Of a stretch of 64,000 bases of DNA, positions 22,361 through 33,073 are shown in pieces. A model generated the notes under the pieces. The model was not told the origin of the DNA, made no database searches, and saw nothing but the letters and a program-made list of their open reading frames with translations. Source of the stretch: Anas platyrhynchos. Taxonomy: Eukaryota; Chordata; Aves; Anseriformes; Anatidae. The first letter of the stretch is position 1, and every line of letters begins with the position of its first letter. Location: assembly GCF_047663525.1 (NCBI RefSeq), contig NC_092600.1:8777501-8841500 (forward strand), read 5' to 3'. The translations under genes were made by a program, and so were the position numbers.

Positions 22361-23768
22361 GTCCCTGTCCCCCCCCAGCATCACCATCACCTCTTCCCCG
22401 GCTGCCCCCACTTCTGCAGCCCATCCCCTCCCTGCCCTCCGCCCCGCAGGTCGGGCGGGGGGGTCGGGAAGGGCTGTGTGTCCGTGTGTCCCCCCCTCTC
22501 CATCATCGCACGGGGATGTGGCGCACGGGGATGTGTCCCTGCGGGCACGGAGAGGCGACCCGCACCCCCTGCCACCCTCTGCTTGTCCCCCGGGGGCAGC
22601 TCCCGGTGCCCTGCCGGGCTCTCCATACACCTCCCCATCCCCGTCTCCCTCCCGGGGAGGCTCAGCCCCTCCTGGGCCACCCCTGCTGCACGGCAGCTCC
22701 GCTCCCCGGGGTGCCATCCGGCCCCTTTCCCCACCGCAGCACCCCTGCTGCGCCCCAGCACCCCCAGGCTCCATCCCCGTCCCCCTGTCACATCCCCGGG
22801 GCTGTGGCACGCAGGGCAGGTGGCTGCAGGGACCCGGGCCTGGCAGCACGCGGTGACAGTGCCACCCGCATGGCAGGAGCGTGACCGGGTGGCTGCTGCC
22901 CCCAGGCAGGCGGCGCAGGGAGTGGGAGCAGCAAAGCAGGGCTGGTGCTTTTGCTCCGGACAGGGCTCGTGGCTCGGGGCTTCGCTGCCAGCCTACGGAC
23001 ACCGGGGAGAGCTCTGCCGGGGCAACCCGGCCCAGGAAAATGTCTCGAAGTCTCCCTTGGCCGTGGGCTGAGCGTTTGTTTCTTCGATCGCTTCTCGCGC
23101 GCTAACATTAGTGCCGAGATGACCCCAAGCAGGCAGAGCTATTAACACCTCGCAGCGCCCGGAGGACGGTTGCGGTTCGCACCTTGGCTCATCCCTGGCT
23201 CTCCGCAGCCTCCTGCTGCCAGGCGCAGCCCGCCAGGCCCGCTGCTGCTCCTCGGGAGCCGTGCGCCGAGTTCCCCATCACCATTTTAGCACCGAGTCCC
23301 AGCAGAGGTCGGGCTCACAGGAGCGTGGCCCCGCTCCAATCCCACCGCTGGGCACTCTCCTACCCCAGCTGGTGGCAGCCAACGTGGCACCGGCCCCACC
23401 ACGGGGACCCCGCTGTCCCCAAGGCTGTGCGGGCACGGGACCGCACGAGCTCCTCCTGCCCGCAGCCTCCCGGGCAGACCTTCCCGTTTGTTCCTCTGCC
23501 AGCATTATCCCTGAGTTTAACCGAGCCCTCTCCCTCCCCGGTGTTTACTCGCCGGGTGTATTTATAGAGAGCAATCAGGCCTGCTCAGCCCGGGTAAACA
23601 AGCTGTGCTCCTGCGGGCTGCGCTCGCCTCAGCGCTCCTGCTGCTCGTCCCACGAGCTTTCCCCTCCGCCTCTCCTGGCTCCACGGAGGCCCAGACCTCG
23701 TGCCCGACCTGGGCTCTCCGAGCTGTGCCACCCGGCCCCGGTCTCCCCATCGGTCCCCAGGAGCTGCC

Positions 23769-23850
23769 GTCACCCTGCCCGTGTCACCCTGCCCGTGTCA
23801 CCCTGCCCGTGTCACCCTGCCCGTGTCACCCTGCCCGTGTCACCCTGCCC
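23769..23850 (+). repeat. 14-bp minisatellite
   Basis: About six nearly perfect head-to-tail copies of GTGTCACCCTGCCC. The unit is not a multiple of three and lies outside any recognised gene. Confidence 0.9.
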
Positions 23851-26275
23851 GTGCTGCTGCACGAACGCTCAGGATCATTTTTCATCTCAGCCCGGCAAGT
23901 AGGACCCGAGCCTGCCCTGGCCCAGGGACAGATGTGCAGGAAGCAGTGAGGTTTTTAAGGCTGAAGGTTTGGGTTTGAGGCACACAGGGTGGCTCAGGGG
24001 CAGGGCACAATGTGACACCTGAGATTTCTCAGCCCCCTGTGGCAGGCAGGACGGGTGCTGCTGCCCTGACGATATTTCCCCTGAGCGCAGAGGCTTTGTG
24101 CCTCTCCCCAGCACCCAGTGCCTGGCCACGAAGCTACTGCCAGCCCCGAGCAGGTCACCAGAGCATCTCCTGACACAGAAGAAAGGCTTTGAGACGTGTC
24201 CCCGCATTTCCCACCCCACACTCCCACTTCTTCCCATCCCCAGCCCACCCCCGGGTGCCTCAGACACGGCGGCAGCTGGAGGAGCTGAGCCCTGCACGGG
24301 GGGTGCTGAGAGCTGCAGGTGCCAAGCAGAGGGGCTGGGGAATCTCCAACAGCCTCACCTCAGGGCTCAGCTTCCCCCTGGGGGCTGCCCTGTGGGCAGA
24401 CCCTCGGCTGGGTAAAAGCAGCCCCACCAGCACCTGCTGGGCACCCCCGCTCTGCTCTCCCCTTCCCCTGCCTCGCCTCTGCCTTTGGCTGAGGTCGGTG
24501 CCGGGACGGACAGGCAGACAGACGGACGGAGCTGCTGCAGTTCTCCCCGTGAGCCGCCCAGGTGAGAGGCAGCTCTGCGCTCCTGGCAGGCTCTGCTGGT
24601 TGCAAAGGCAGGACATAAATAAATAAATATATCAACAAAGCAACCCCGCGCTGCTCTGGCCCAGAAAAGCAGCGCCCTGCAGGGACCCGACCGGCGCAGC
24701 CCCCCCAGGACCCTCTGCACCTCCTCGGGTCTCCACGCAGGGAGTTCCCCCCCTCTGAGCAGGCTGTGGGGTTTCAGCAAAGGCCAGCAGCTGATTTACA
24801 CCCCAGGACGTGGCCGGCACAGCAGGGGCTGATCCTGTCCCGGCTCAGCTCCTCTCCCGGGTGCTGAGCTGCCTGAAAACCCGGCCGCCCCCAGCCCCCA
24901 GCCCCCTGCAGCCCATCCTACCCCGCTCCGAACCTTCCCACATCCCGCAGGAGGCAGCGCCTGTCCCCAGCAAAGGTCACCTTCACGCTGCCGCCGAGCC
25001 CTTTCCAGGCTGAGCTCTCAGCGCCGCGTTTCCCGGGGAAGCAGCCGCATTTCGGGGGTCTCCACGGGGGTCCCAGCAGGGTGCAGGGGCTGGCTGCCTA
25101 CCCGGTGCCCTGTCCCCAAACCCAGCGCTGCACCTGGGGGCTCGGGGTGTCCCCTACCCCTGGGGCTGGGACCCACTTCCCTGCTCCCCAGTGCAGGAGA
25201 GCATTTAATCTCTTTTTAAATAAAAGGCAGGCGTTACCCCCAGCAGCCCCCCCCGTCCCCTGGTGTCACCATCTGAGTGTGTTTTCCCCTGGCTCCCCTG
25301 CGCGTTTATATACAATTCGCCCTGGAAATTCCCCGGGGCACAGGAAAGGAGCTGGCTCTGCGTTAGGATAAATACCTGACTTCCCCAGGAACCTGCTCCC
25401 TAAATCATGCAGCCCACGCTGTGCCCGCCAGGCACCAGGGTGGCACCAGCTGCTCCGTGGGGACAGGGCACGGTGCCACCCCGACACACTGCCAGCAGCA
25501 GGGTGCCCGGGTGTCTGCACGGCCCCGTCCCACGCAGCATCCCCTGGGAGCATCCCCTGAGCCTCCCCGGCCTGCCAGGGGCATCTCAAGGGCATTCGGG
25601 GTAGGGAGAAGGAAAAATCCCAGGCAGAAGCTTCCCGAAGTTCAGCCCAAGTTGGGAGCCCGAGGAGGGAAAGGCGTCCTCAGCCTGCAGCCTTTGTTAA
25701 GGGCTTTGGTTTGCCTGCTTGTTTTAACTGGCCGTTACCTTCTCCAAAGCAGAAATTCATCATCTGGAAGCCGAGGAATGCGGAGTTAATGCGAAATTTT
25801 AAAACCCTCAAAGAGCGAGAGAGCCCGCTAAATAATTCATGCAGGCAGCCAAACTGCCGGGTGCCTGCGGAGAGAGCGGAGCCCTCGGCCAGGAGCCCTC
25901 GGCCAGCAGCGGTGCTGGTGTCCTGGGTCCGAGAGGGGCAAAACCCCCCAGGGGCTGCCACCTCCTGCTGGCTGCTGCCCACCCGTGTCCCTGCTGGGCT
26001 CCCCCTTTGGTCCTCAGAGCTCGGGGTGCGAGGGGTTGGGGGGGGTCCAAAAAACAGGCAGTGGGCTGTGCTCTCCATCACCCATGGATGAAGACAGCAG
26101 CTCCATCCTCCTCCTCCTCCTCTGGGGGATGAAGGAACCCACCACCAGCCCTCATACCCCTGCCCCAGCTGGCTCGGTGGCCACACTCACTCGGTCCTGT
26201 GCTGTGTGGGGTGTCCTGTGCTCTGTGGGGTGCCCCCTCCAGCACTGATCCTCCTGCTGCCGCTGTCTCCCGCAG

Positions 26276-26374
26276 GCCCCGCTCTCCCTGCGATGCCCAC
26301 CCGCCCCCACGAGGCCCCCTCCACGCTGCGTTAGGTGCCGAAGCCCGCGGACGCCCGGCGCTGCACACACCAAG
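26276..26374 (+). other. Candidate non-coding 5' exon of CPLX2
   Basis: A pyrimidine-rich tract ending in CCGCAG (26270-26275) is followed 99 bp later by ACCAAG with the donor GTAGGC. Both borders fit plus-strand splice consensus and the enclosed DNA is CpG-rich. It sits between the CpG island at 22 kb and the CPLX2 coding exon, where a leader exon would be expected. The call rests on splice-site pattern only and could be chance. Confidence 0.3.
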
Positions 26375-26530
26375 GTAGGCAGCACGGCCCCGCTGGGGGC
26401 TCAGCACCGCGGGCATCCTCACGAGACCCCCCCGGGGGGGGCAGCAGCTCTGGGGTGGACACGAGGCACGGTCCTGCCTTGGGACCCCGGCAGGTGATGG
26501 TGGTTGTGGAGGTGGTGTGGGGAACGGGGA

Positions 26531-26574
26531 TTTTTTTTCCTTTTTTTTTTTTTCTCCTTTTTTTTTTTTTCCCT
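26531..26574 (+). repeat. Polypyrimidine (T-rich) tract
   Basis: Three T runs of 8, 13 and 13 bases separated by two to four bases. Low complexity. Confidence 0.9.
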
Positions 26575-28047
26575 CTGAAAGCCCCCAGATGGGCAAGGTA
26601 GGAGCCAAACCCCGCTGGAAGCAGCCAAGAATGATTTTCTGGCCAGAGCCCCAGCAGCTCTTGGAGCGGCGCCGTGCCCAGCCAGCGTCACACCGCAGCG
26701 GAAACCCCGAGCGCAGGCGGGCTGGGGGCGGCTTCATTTTCTCCCCCTTCCCAAGCTGCCCCCCAGCACAGGGGTCTCACCCTCCCCGTGCCCTGATCCA
26801 GGCTCATCCCACTCCCATCGAGCCGTAGCTTGGCTGGACCCCCGACACCCAGATGTCCCCCCCCTGCCACTGCTGAGCCCCCCGCTGTGCCACCATCTGC
26901 TGCCGGCGGAGGACGGGGTGTCCCCGGCGCTGTGACCCTTCCTTGGTGGCTCTCAGCTCCCAAACTTGCCCTCTGTGGGGCTGCCCCCCGGGGAGGAAGG
27001 TGCTCACCCTCCTTTGTGGGTTCTCCCATCCCAGCACAGAGCCCAGGAGAGGGGCTTGGGGGGGGTCCAGGCATCTGCTCCCCACCCTGCCTCAGCCACC
27101 TCCACCATCCCTATGCCCTGGATGTCCCCTGCCAGGGCAAAGGGATGGAAATGGGGACGTGCACAGGCTGGCTCCTTCCTCAAAGGTGATTGCTGGGGTT
27201 GCTGGGGTAGGGAGTGCTGGGGAGGCACCGTGGGGGCTCGGGGGGGGCTTTTGTTGGCTGCCCGCGTGGTGCTGGGTGCGCTGCGCCCGGCTCTGCTCCG
27301 CGCCGGCCCCTGCAGAGCTGTGCGGGTGTGCGTGCCTGCCATAAATATTGATGGGGTGGACTCGGTGCGAGGGTGCCTTTCCGTACGGCATTTGGGATGT
27401 AAACGCGCTGGGTACCTGCTGCCTGGGCTGGGGAAAGCTGCGTGAAAGCACCCAGGCCAAAGGCACGGGGGTTTTATAGAGGGAATTCATCCTGCTGGAG
27501 GTGGGAAGGGGCTGGGGGAATAACCCCGGGGGTCACAAAGCCGCTGGGCGAACCCGCAGCAAGCCCCAAACCTTCCGCCAGGGACTGCAGAGAGCGGCCG
27601 CTGCTCCCCCAGCCCTGCTTCCCGCGCAGCCCAGGCAGGATAAACAGCGAGGGGCTGCAGTGCCTCTGCTTAATAATGCACAGCACAGAGGCACCGGCCG
27701 CACGCTGCTCCCGGCAGCCACGGGGACCAGGAGCTGTCACTGCAGCGTGCGGCCCAGAGGGTCGATCCGGCACCCCCGGTGCTCACAGGGTGGCCACAGC
27801 GGGGTCGTGTGCCCTGTGGTGCTGGAAGAGCCGTGGGGACGTGGCCACCTCAGGGCTCCGTGGGGCCACCAGCTGTGGGGAGGGCTGGGCAAGCTGAGCT
27901 CCCCACTGCAGGGTGCAGAGCAGGCTCTTGGCTGTGGCTGTGGCTGGGTCCCTGCCCCAGGGGGAAATTCAGCCCCGTGCGCATTGTGGGGGCTGCCTTT
28001 TGGGGCTGCAGTGGGAGCACTTCTCCCCCTCTCCAGCACCTTCTTGT

Positions 28048-28048
<1 letters not shown>

Positions 28049-28078
<30 letters not shown>

Positions 28079-28079
28079 T
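28049..28079 (+). repeat. (TTTTG)n low-complexity tract
   Basis: T-rich tract with G at roughly five-base spacing, ending in CCCCAG. It resembles a strong polypyrimidine tract with a 3' splice site, but no exon following it could be identified. Confidence 0.85.
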
Positions 28080-30023
28080 CCCCAGCTGTGCCAGGAAAGG
28101 CTGGAGGCAGCGGGCTCGGTCCCCTCCTTGCCCCCCAGCTCCTTCGTGTGCAGCCACCCCAGCTGGCACGAGCAGGCACACAGGCAGCCCTGCAGGCACA
28201 GCGTACACACAGCTCCTGCCAACACCCGGGGGGGGCACACGTGGCCCTAATTGTGTGCGGTGCCACCACCCGGCCCCGCCACCCATCTGCCGCGGCACGG
28301 AGCCGCCAGCACCCAAACCGCTGCCATGGACGGGCTGGGGGCACCCCGTGCACCCCCACCCCACGGGCAGGCAGGAGCCCAACGCTCGGGGCCAGCCCAT
28401 CGGCGAGAGCACTGCGGAGGGGTCGTGGTAGGGGCTGCGGTGCTGGTGCTGGCGGGGCCGTGCTGGTGGTGCAGGGAGCAGGGAAAGCTGCGGTGCTGGC
28501 CCCGAGCGTGGCGGTGAGCCCGGGTCCCCCCTCACACGTGCACGGTGTCACTGTGAGAAGGACAGCGGGTGGCAGGGGCTGTCCCTGCCCTCTGCGTGCC
28601 CTGACCTTGCTCAGGAAGGTCGGCTCTGAGCTGATTCTGCAGGACTTGGGTGGCTGCTCCCATCCCTGTCCCCATCCCTGTCCCTGTCACTATCCCCGTC
28701 CCCATCCCTGTTCCCATCCCTGTCCCCGTCACTGCCCGGTGCCAGCCCCAAGGGGGCCAGGGCTGCTCTTCAGAGCTGCAGCTGCTGCCTGTTTTGTGCT
28801 GCCTCTTCCCCTTCTCCCCGCTGCTGTTTTTGTTTTGTTTAAGAGGCCGGGTTACGAATTTTAAACAGGCTCCTGAAAAACCCAATTACCTCCAGAAGAC
28901 AACCTGATAAAAGCTGCCTAAGTGGCACTGTGGAAATCGCCTTGTGCAGCAGCCGAGGGAAAACCGACGTAACAAAGCCTCTGGAAATGGAGTTAACCAC
29001 TTTTAATCCCTTGGTGCGATGAGGAGGGCCAACAATTATTTTCTGCAGAGATGGGGGGGGGGGAATAAATAAAATAACTGCCCTGTGCTGCCGAGGGGTT
29101 GCAGCAGGCCGGGTTGGTGGCGGTGCAGCAGGATGGGTGCAGGCATTCAGGCACCTCGGCTGTGCCCAGGAGCCCTGCAAGAGCCCGCGGATGCTGTGAC
29201 CTTGCAGGGTCCCCGTGCATCTGCAGGGCCTGGGGACGATGCTGGGGCGTTGCTGACCCCATATGGTGGCTGATGCAGCAGCAGCCAGCCCCGTGCCCGT
29301 TCCCCAGCAGCACAGGAGAACGGTGAGGCGCAGGACTTGGCAGCACCGGGAGCTTCCTCCTCCATCTGGCCACGGCGCTGCTCCCCCTTCCCTCCCCGAC
29401 CCTTCCCTTCCTGCTCCCCCCAACCAGCACCAAAAACCCACCGGGCAGCTCACCCAGCATGATGCCGGGAACCAGCTGCACCCAAGGGTCTCCCCAAACC
29501 CACCAGCAGCTCCCAGTGCCACCAGCATCCTGCAACCATCTCCGCGGGGCAGAGCTGGGTGCCTGCTGGCTGCGGGTGCGCTGCTGGCAGCTGGAGCGCC
29601 GGGGCGGTTGGCCACGGCTGCCGGGAGCCTCGTGCTGCTTCGCCCACCTCCCCCTGCCATCAACACCCTGCCTGGGGTCCCACGCTTGGGGACAGCTCCC
29701 CGGGCAGCCCACCCGCCACCGAGCCCCGCTGCATGAAGGATTGGCCCCGCTGGCATGGCCAGAGCTCCTACTGGGACCAGTATTTGGGCACGCTGGGAGC
29801 TACTGGGGGAGGATGCGCTTAATGAGCCGAGGCGTCTCCAAAGATTGAAAGACTCCAGGACCCATCCCAGGAACAAAAGGAGGCGTTTGTCAGGCGCTGA
29901 GAGACGGGCTCGTTAATTCCTCCTGGCTGTCACACTTATCTGTAATGAATTTGTGCTCCGCTGTATTATTTTTAATACAATAGGAGCGGTGCCGCCCGCC
30001 CACCGCCCGGCTGCCGGGAGTGC

Positions 30024-30031
30024 TGACGTCA
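30024..30031. promoter_or_regulatory. Perfect cAMP response element (TGACGTCA)
   Basis: The full palindromic CRE occurs in CpG-rich DNA between an AT-rich island (29895-29995) and a GGAC tetranucleotide repeat (30057-30095). A full CRE in a CpG-rich setting is typical of CREB-bound promoters. The likely beneficiary is CPLX2, a neuronal gene, but no start site is visible. Confidence 0.5.
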
Positions 30032-30056
30032 GCGCCCGGAGCGGGGCTGCTGCGGG

Positions 30057-30095
30057 ACGGACGGACGGGTGGACGGACGGACAGACGGACAGGCC
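30057..30095 (+). repeat. (GGAC)n tetranucleotide repeat
   Basis: About nine imperfect GGAC/GGAC-like units in a row. A shorter relative (GACAGACGGACGG type) is at about 24505-24530. Confidence 0.85.
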
Positions 30096-31049
30096 AAATG
30101 TGAGCCTGTCCCACCGCCCCCATGCCCATCCCGCAGCGGGTGCCGGGGCAGGAGGAATTTTTGCATGGAGGTGGAAAATTGAGTTGTCGGTCGGGGTGGG
30201 AGGAGGCGGAGGGCTTGGGGCTGGCGGAGGAGCGTGCTGGGCTTGAGGGGGGTGTTTTGGGGTGCGGGGAGCAGGGGGGGAGCAGGAGGAACGCGTCCTC
30301 CGTGCATTATCCCCGTGCTGAGAGCCGTCTGCCCCCGCAGCCACGCGTCGTGGTGCTGCGTGCGCCCGCGTGGCTCCGTCGGTGCCGCGTGCCCCACGGA
30401 GGTGCGGGGCTGTGGGATGTAGCCGCGAGCATCCCCGCAGGGCTGCGGCTCCGGGGCCTCGCCAGCAACCACCAGATAGCCCCAAAGCTGCGCTCGGAGC
30501 TCTGCTAATCTGATTTGCAAAGAGCTCGCCTGGTCTCTACCCGCACACGGCTGGATTCATTCGCAGGCGCCAGTGGGGCACGGGGTGCGCACCCAGCCCA
30601 GCGCCTCCGCACCCCGAGCTCCACTGCAGCCACGTGGGTGTTGGGGCTGTGAAACCACCGCGTGTCCCCAGCACCCCAAAACCACCTCGTGTCCCCAGCA
30701 CCTTGTGTCCGGGCACCCCTTGCCCACCGTGGTCTCCCCCTGGGTGTCAGTGCCAAAAATTCCGAGCTGGGGGCTCCGTGTGGCTGCGGTGATTTATCGG
30801 GGACTTTAACAGCGCCCGCAGCCGCCCTGCGCCTCTGCAATTAATCACGGCTGCTCCTGGAGAGCCGCGGAGTTACCGAGGCCTGGCCGGGGGCTCGTGG
30901 GGGCTCGTGGGGGGCTCTGGTCCCCTGGGACCAAGGGGTCCCAGGGACAAGGACGGGCTGCGGGTCAGGGGGATGGATCAGGGTGGGGGGCACAAGTATG
31001 GGTTGGGGGTCAGCGTGATGAATTGTGGTCGGCTCAATGAATTAGGGTC

Positions 31050-31500
31050 AGGGTGACAAATTGGTGCCGCTCGGGGTGTCCGGGGGGGGATCAGCTCCCC
31101 GCCACCGCCTCGCTCGGGCCGTTCATTGCGGCGGAGGTGAATCATTGAATCATTGCAGCGGGGGGGGGAGCAGCGGGGCGGCGCTGCCCAGTCCCAGCAA
31201 CATTCCCCGGGGGGGTCCCGGTGTCTGTGTGTTTAGTGGGGGGGTCCCGGCCCCCTCCCGTGCCACCCCCTACGCGCACACCCGCACTGCCCGGTGCCGG
31301 CGGGGAGCGGAGCGGAGCTGGGGGTGGCTCCCGGTGTTGGGGGGGGGGGGGATCCAGGCGTGTCCGGGGAGTGGGGGGGGGGGGCGGGATCGGGGCGGGG
31401 CGGGGCGGGGCGGCGGCAGCCGAGAGCCGCGGCGGAGCCGGTGAGTGCTGAACGGTGCTGAACGGACAGCGCCGCCGCTGCGGCACCGGGCGGCACCGGG
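31050..31500 (+). promoter_or_regulatory. CpG island, candidate proximal CPLX2 promoter and first exon
   Basis: Dense CpG with four tandem GGGGCGGG-type Sp1 sites at about 31390-31415, followed by a GC-rich presumptive first exon ending in GGAGCCG at 31440 and a consensus donor GTGAGT at 31441. The first coding exon of CPLX2 opens with an acceptor at 32980, giving a 1.5-kb intron. A REST-like composite begins 13 bases into that intron. Start site not determinable by eye. It may be an alternative to the island at 22 kb. Confidence 0.5.
31454..31473. promoter_or_regulatory. RE1/NRSE-like composite with flipped left half
   Basis: GGTGCTGAA (31454-31462) is the exact reverse complement of the left REST half-site TTCAGCACC. 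After one base it is followed by GGACAGCGCC (31464-31473), an exact right half-site. The canonical arrangement has the left half in the opposite orientation and a two-base spacer. A second GTGCTGAAC copy lies just upstream (31446-31453). REST silences neuronal genes in non-neuronal cells, which fits complexin-2. Confidence 0.45.
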
Positions 31501-32069
31501 AGGGCCCCGCGCCGCAGCCCCCGGGGAGGGGAAGGGTTGGGGAGGGGGAGGGCACCCCCCCGAGGGTCCCCGCGCCACCGCTGCCATCCCCTCCCCGTGG
31601 CCCCGTCCCGCGTCCGCCGGGTCCCCCCGTCGTGTCACCCCCCCCCCCACCTCCTCCCGGTGGTGCCTGCATGCCCGGTGTGCCCTCCCGTGGCTGCTGT
31701 CCCCGTGTCCCTGCTTGTGACTCCCCCCTTTCGGGTGTCCCCCTCCCCCTGCGGTGTCCGTGCACCCCGTTCTGTGCTCCCGCTGTCCCGGGCGCCCCCA
31801 GTTTCCTTCCCCCCCCCTCTGTCCTCGCCGTCCGGTATCGCCGTGTCTCCGGTGTCCCCTGAGCCCCCCCGCGGCTGGCACCGCCACGGAGCCCTGGGTG
31901 GAACAGACCCCCCCGTCCCCATCCCTATCCCTATCCCTGTCCCCATCCCGGTGCTGTGGGGTTCCCCAGTGCAGGGACCAACAAACTTCCCCAGTACCAG
32001 TTAGTGGGGGCCCTCCCACTGCCTGCTGCAGGGTCCTGAATGAGGGGGGGGATCCACGAGGCTGCGGCA

Positions 32070-32660
32070 CCACGGGGTGCACACACACACCACCAACCGC
32101 ACGCACGGTGCCAGCACTGCCTGCACCCCAGGGCACACGGGGGGGGCACACACACGCATGCCCAGCCCCCCCACACACCCCCCACTCACCCCCCTGCGAG
32201 CAGCCTGCAACACCCCCACACGCGCAGCTCGCTCTGCAAAGCGCCGTGCACGCACCCCCCTGAGCCACCCGCACGCCCCCGGCCCCTCACACACACACGC
32301 ACACCCAAACCCGGCCCGCAGCCCCCCCCCCAGCGTGCAAACACGCTCAGCAGCACGGCGGCGCGCAGCCTGCGAGCCCGTGCGCGCGCACACCCGCCGC
32401 CCGCCTGCCCCTACCCGCACAGCTTGCAAAGCCCCAAAGTCGCGCACGGAGATTGCAAACAGGCTGCACACCCCCACGCCGTGTGGGCACGCGCAGCCTC
32501 CGGCCCCCCCCAAATTTGTACACACACACACACAGAGCGTGTGCCCGGTGTGTAAACACGGCCTGCGAACACCCCTCCTGAGCAAACACGCGGGCAGCGC
32601 TGCGATGTGCCCAGGGCGCACTGACGGCGTGCCACGCGCCTGCAAACCCCAAAAAGTCAC
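32070..32660 (+). repeat. CA/CG-rich low-complexity block with recurrent TGCAAAC words
   Basis: Alternating purine-pyrimidine CACACA/CGCGCA stretches mixed with about nine copies of CTGCAAA/GCAAACAC/GTAAACAC-like words, spaced irregularly by roughly 30-90 bp between 32205 and 32650. It looks like a decayed minisatellite in the presumed CPLX2 leader intron. Confidence 0.6.
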
Positions 32661-33013
32661 AACCTGCCGGCAGCTGTGGCTCCTTCCCTCCGCAGAGCAC
32701 AGGCATTGCAGCACCGGGGCGCGTTGTCCTCCCCAGGTTCCTTTGTCCCCACCGTGCACGAGGACACAGTGGTGGCACGGTGGTGGCACGGTGGGTTGCG
32801 GTGCTCCCAGTTCCGTGCCACCGAGTGCAGTGCCACGGTGGAAGCCCCTCTGGAGCTGAGTCTGCAGGGGTGCACCCTGCAGCCCAAGGGTCTGGCAGCG
32901 TCCCCGGTGCGTCCCCGGTGCTGGGGCAGCGGGGACCCCATGCTTGGTGTCCCCAATGCTGTCCCTCTCTCCCTGCCCAGGTGGCCCTGGTCGGCGAGCG
33001 TGGACGGCAGTGG

Positions 33014-33073
33014 ATGAGCGCTGGGCACCGGCCTAGCCACACGCACACACCGGCACCATGGACTTCGTCATGA
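33014..33073 (+). promoter_or_regulatory. Overlapping upstream ORF in the CPLX2 leader
   Basis: An ATG at 33014 in the exon that carries the CPLX2 start opens a 19-codon frame that is out of register with CPLX2 and stops at TGA 33071-33073, inside the complexin coding sequence. Its context is weak (T at -3, A at +4), while the CPLX2 ATG has GCACCATGG. Most ribosomes would leak past, but the overlap would lower complexin output when the uORF is used. Confidence 0.6.

Larger units (their letters stand above)
22361..31050. other. GC-rich DNA, probable CPLX2 5' intron or upstream region
   Basis: No coding gene recognised. It contains a 14-bp minisatellite (23769-23850), a candidate non-coding exon (26276-26374), pyrimidine and T/G tracts (26531-26574, 28049-28079), CATCCCTGTCCC-type repeats (about 28660-28735), AT-rich islands at about 25700-25860, 28845-29000 and 29895-29995, and a perfect CRE at 30024-30031. 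Confidence 0.4.

Noticed and set aside
21316-23002. Overlapping long frames (up to 522 codons) on both strands across the CpG island
   Set aside because: Low-complexity Pro/Arg/Gly/Ala translations in three frames at once. A CpG island and leader exon explain the openness.
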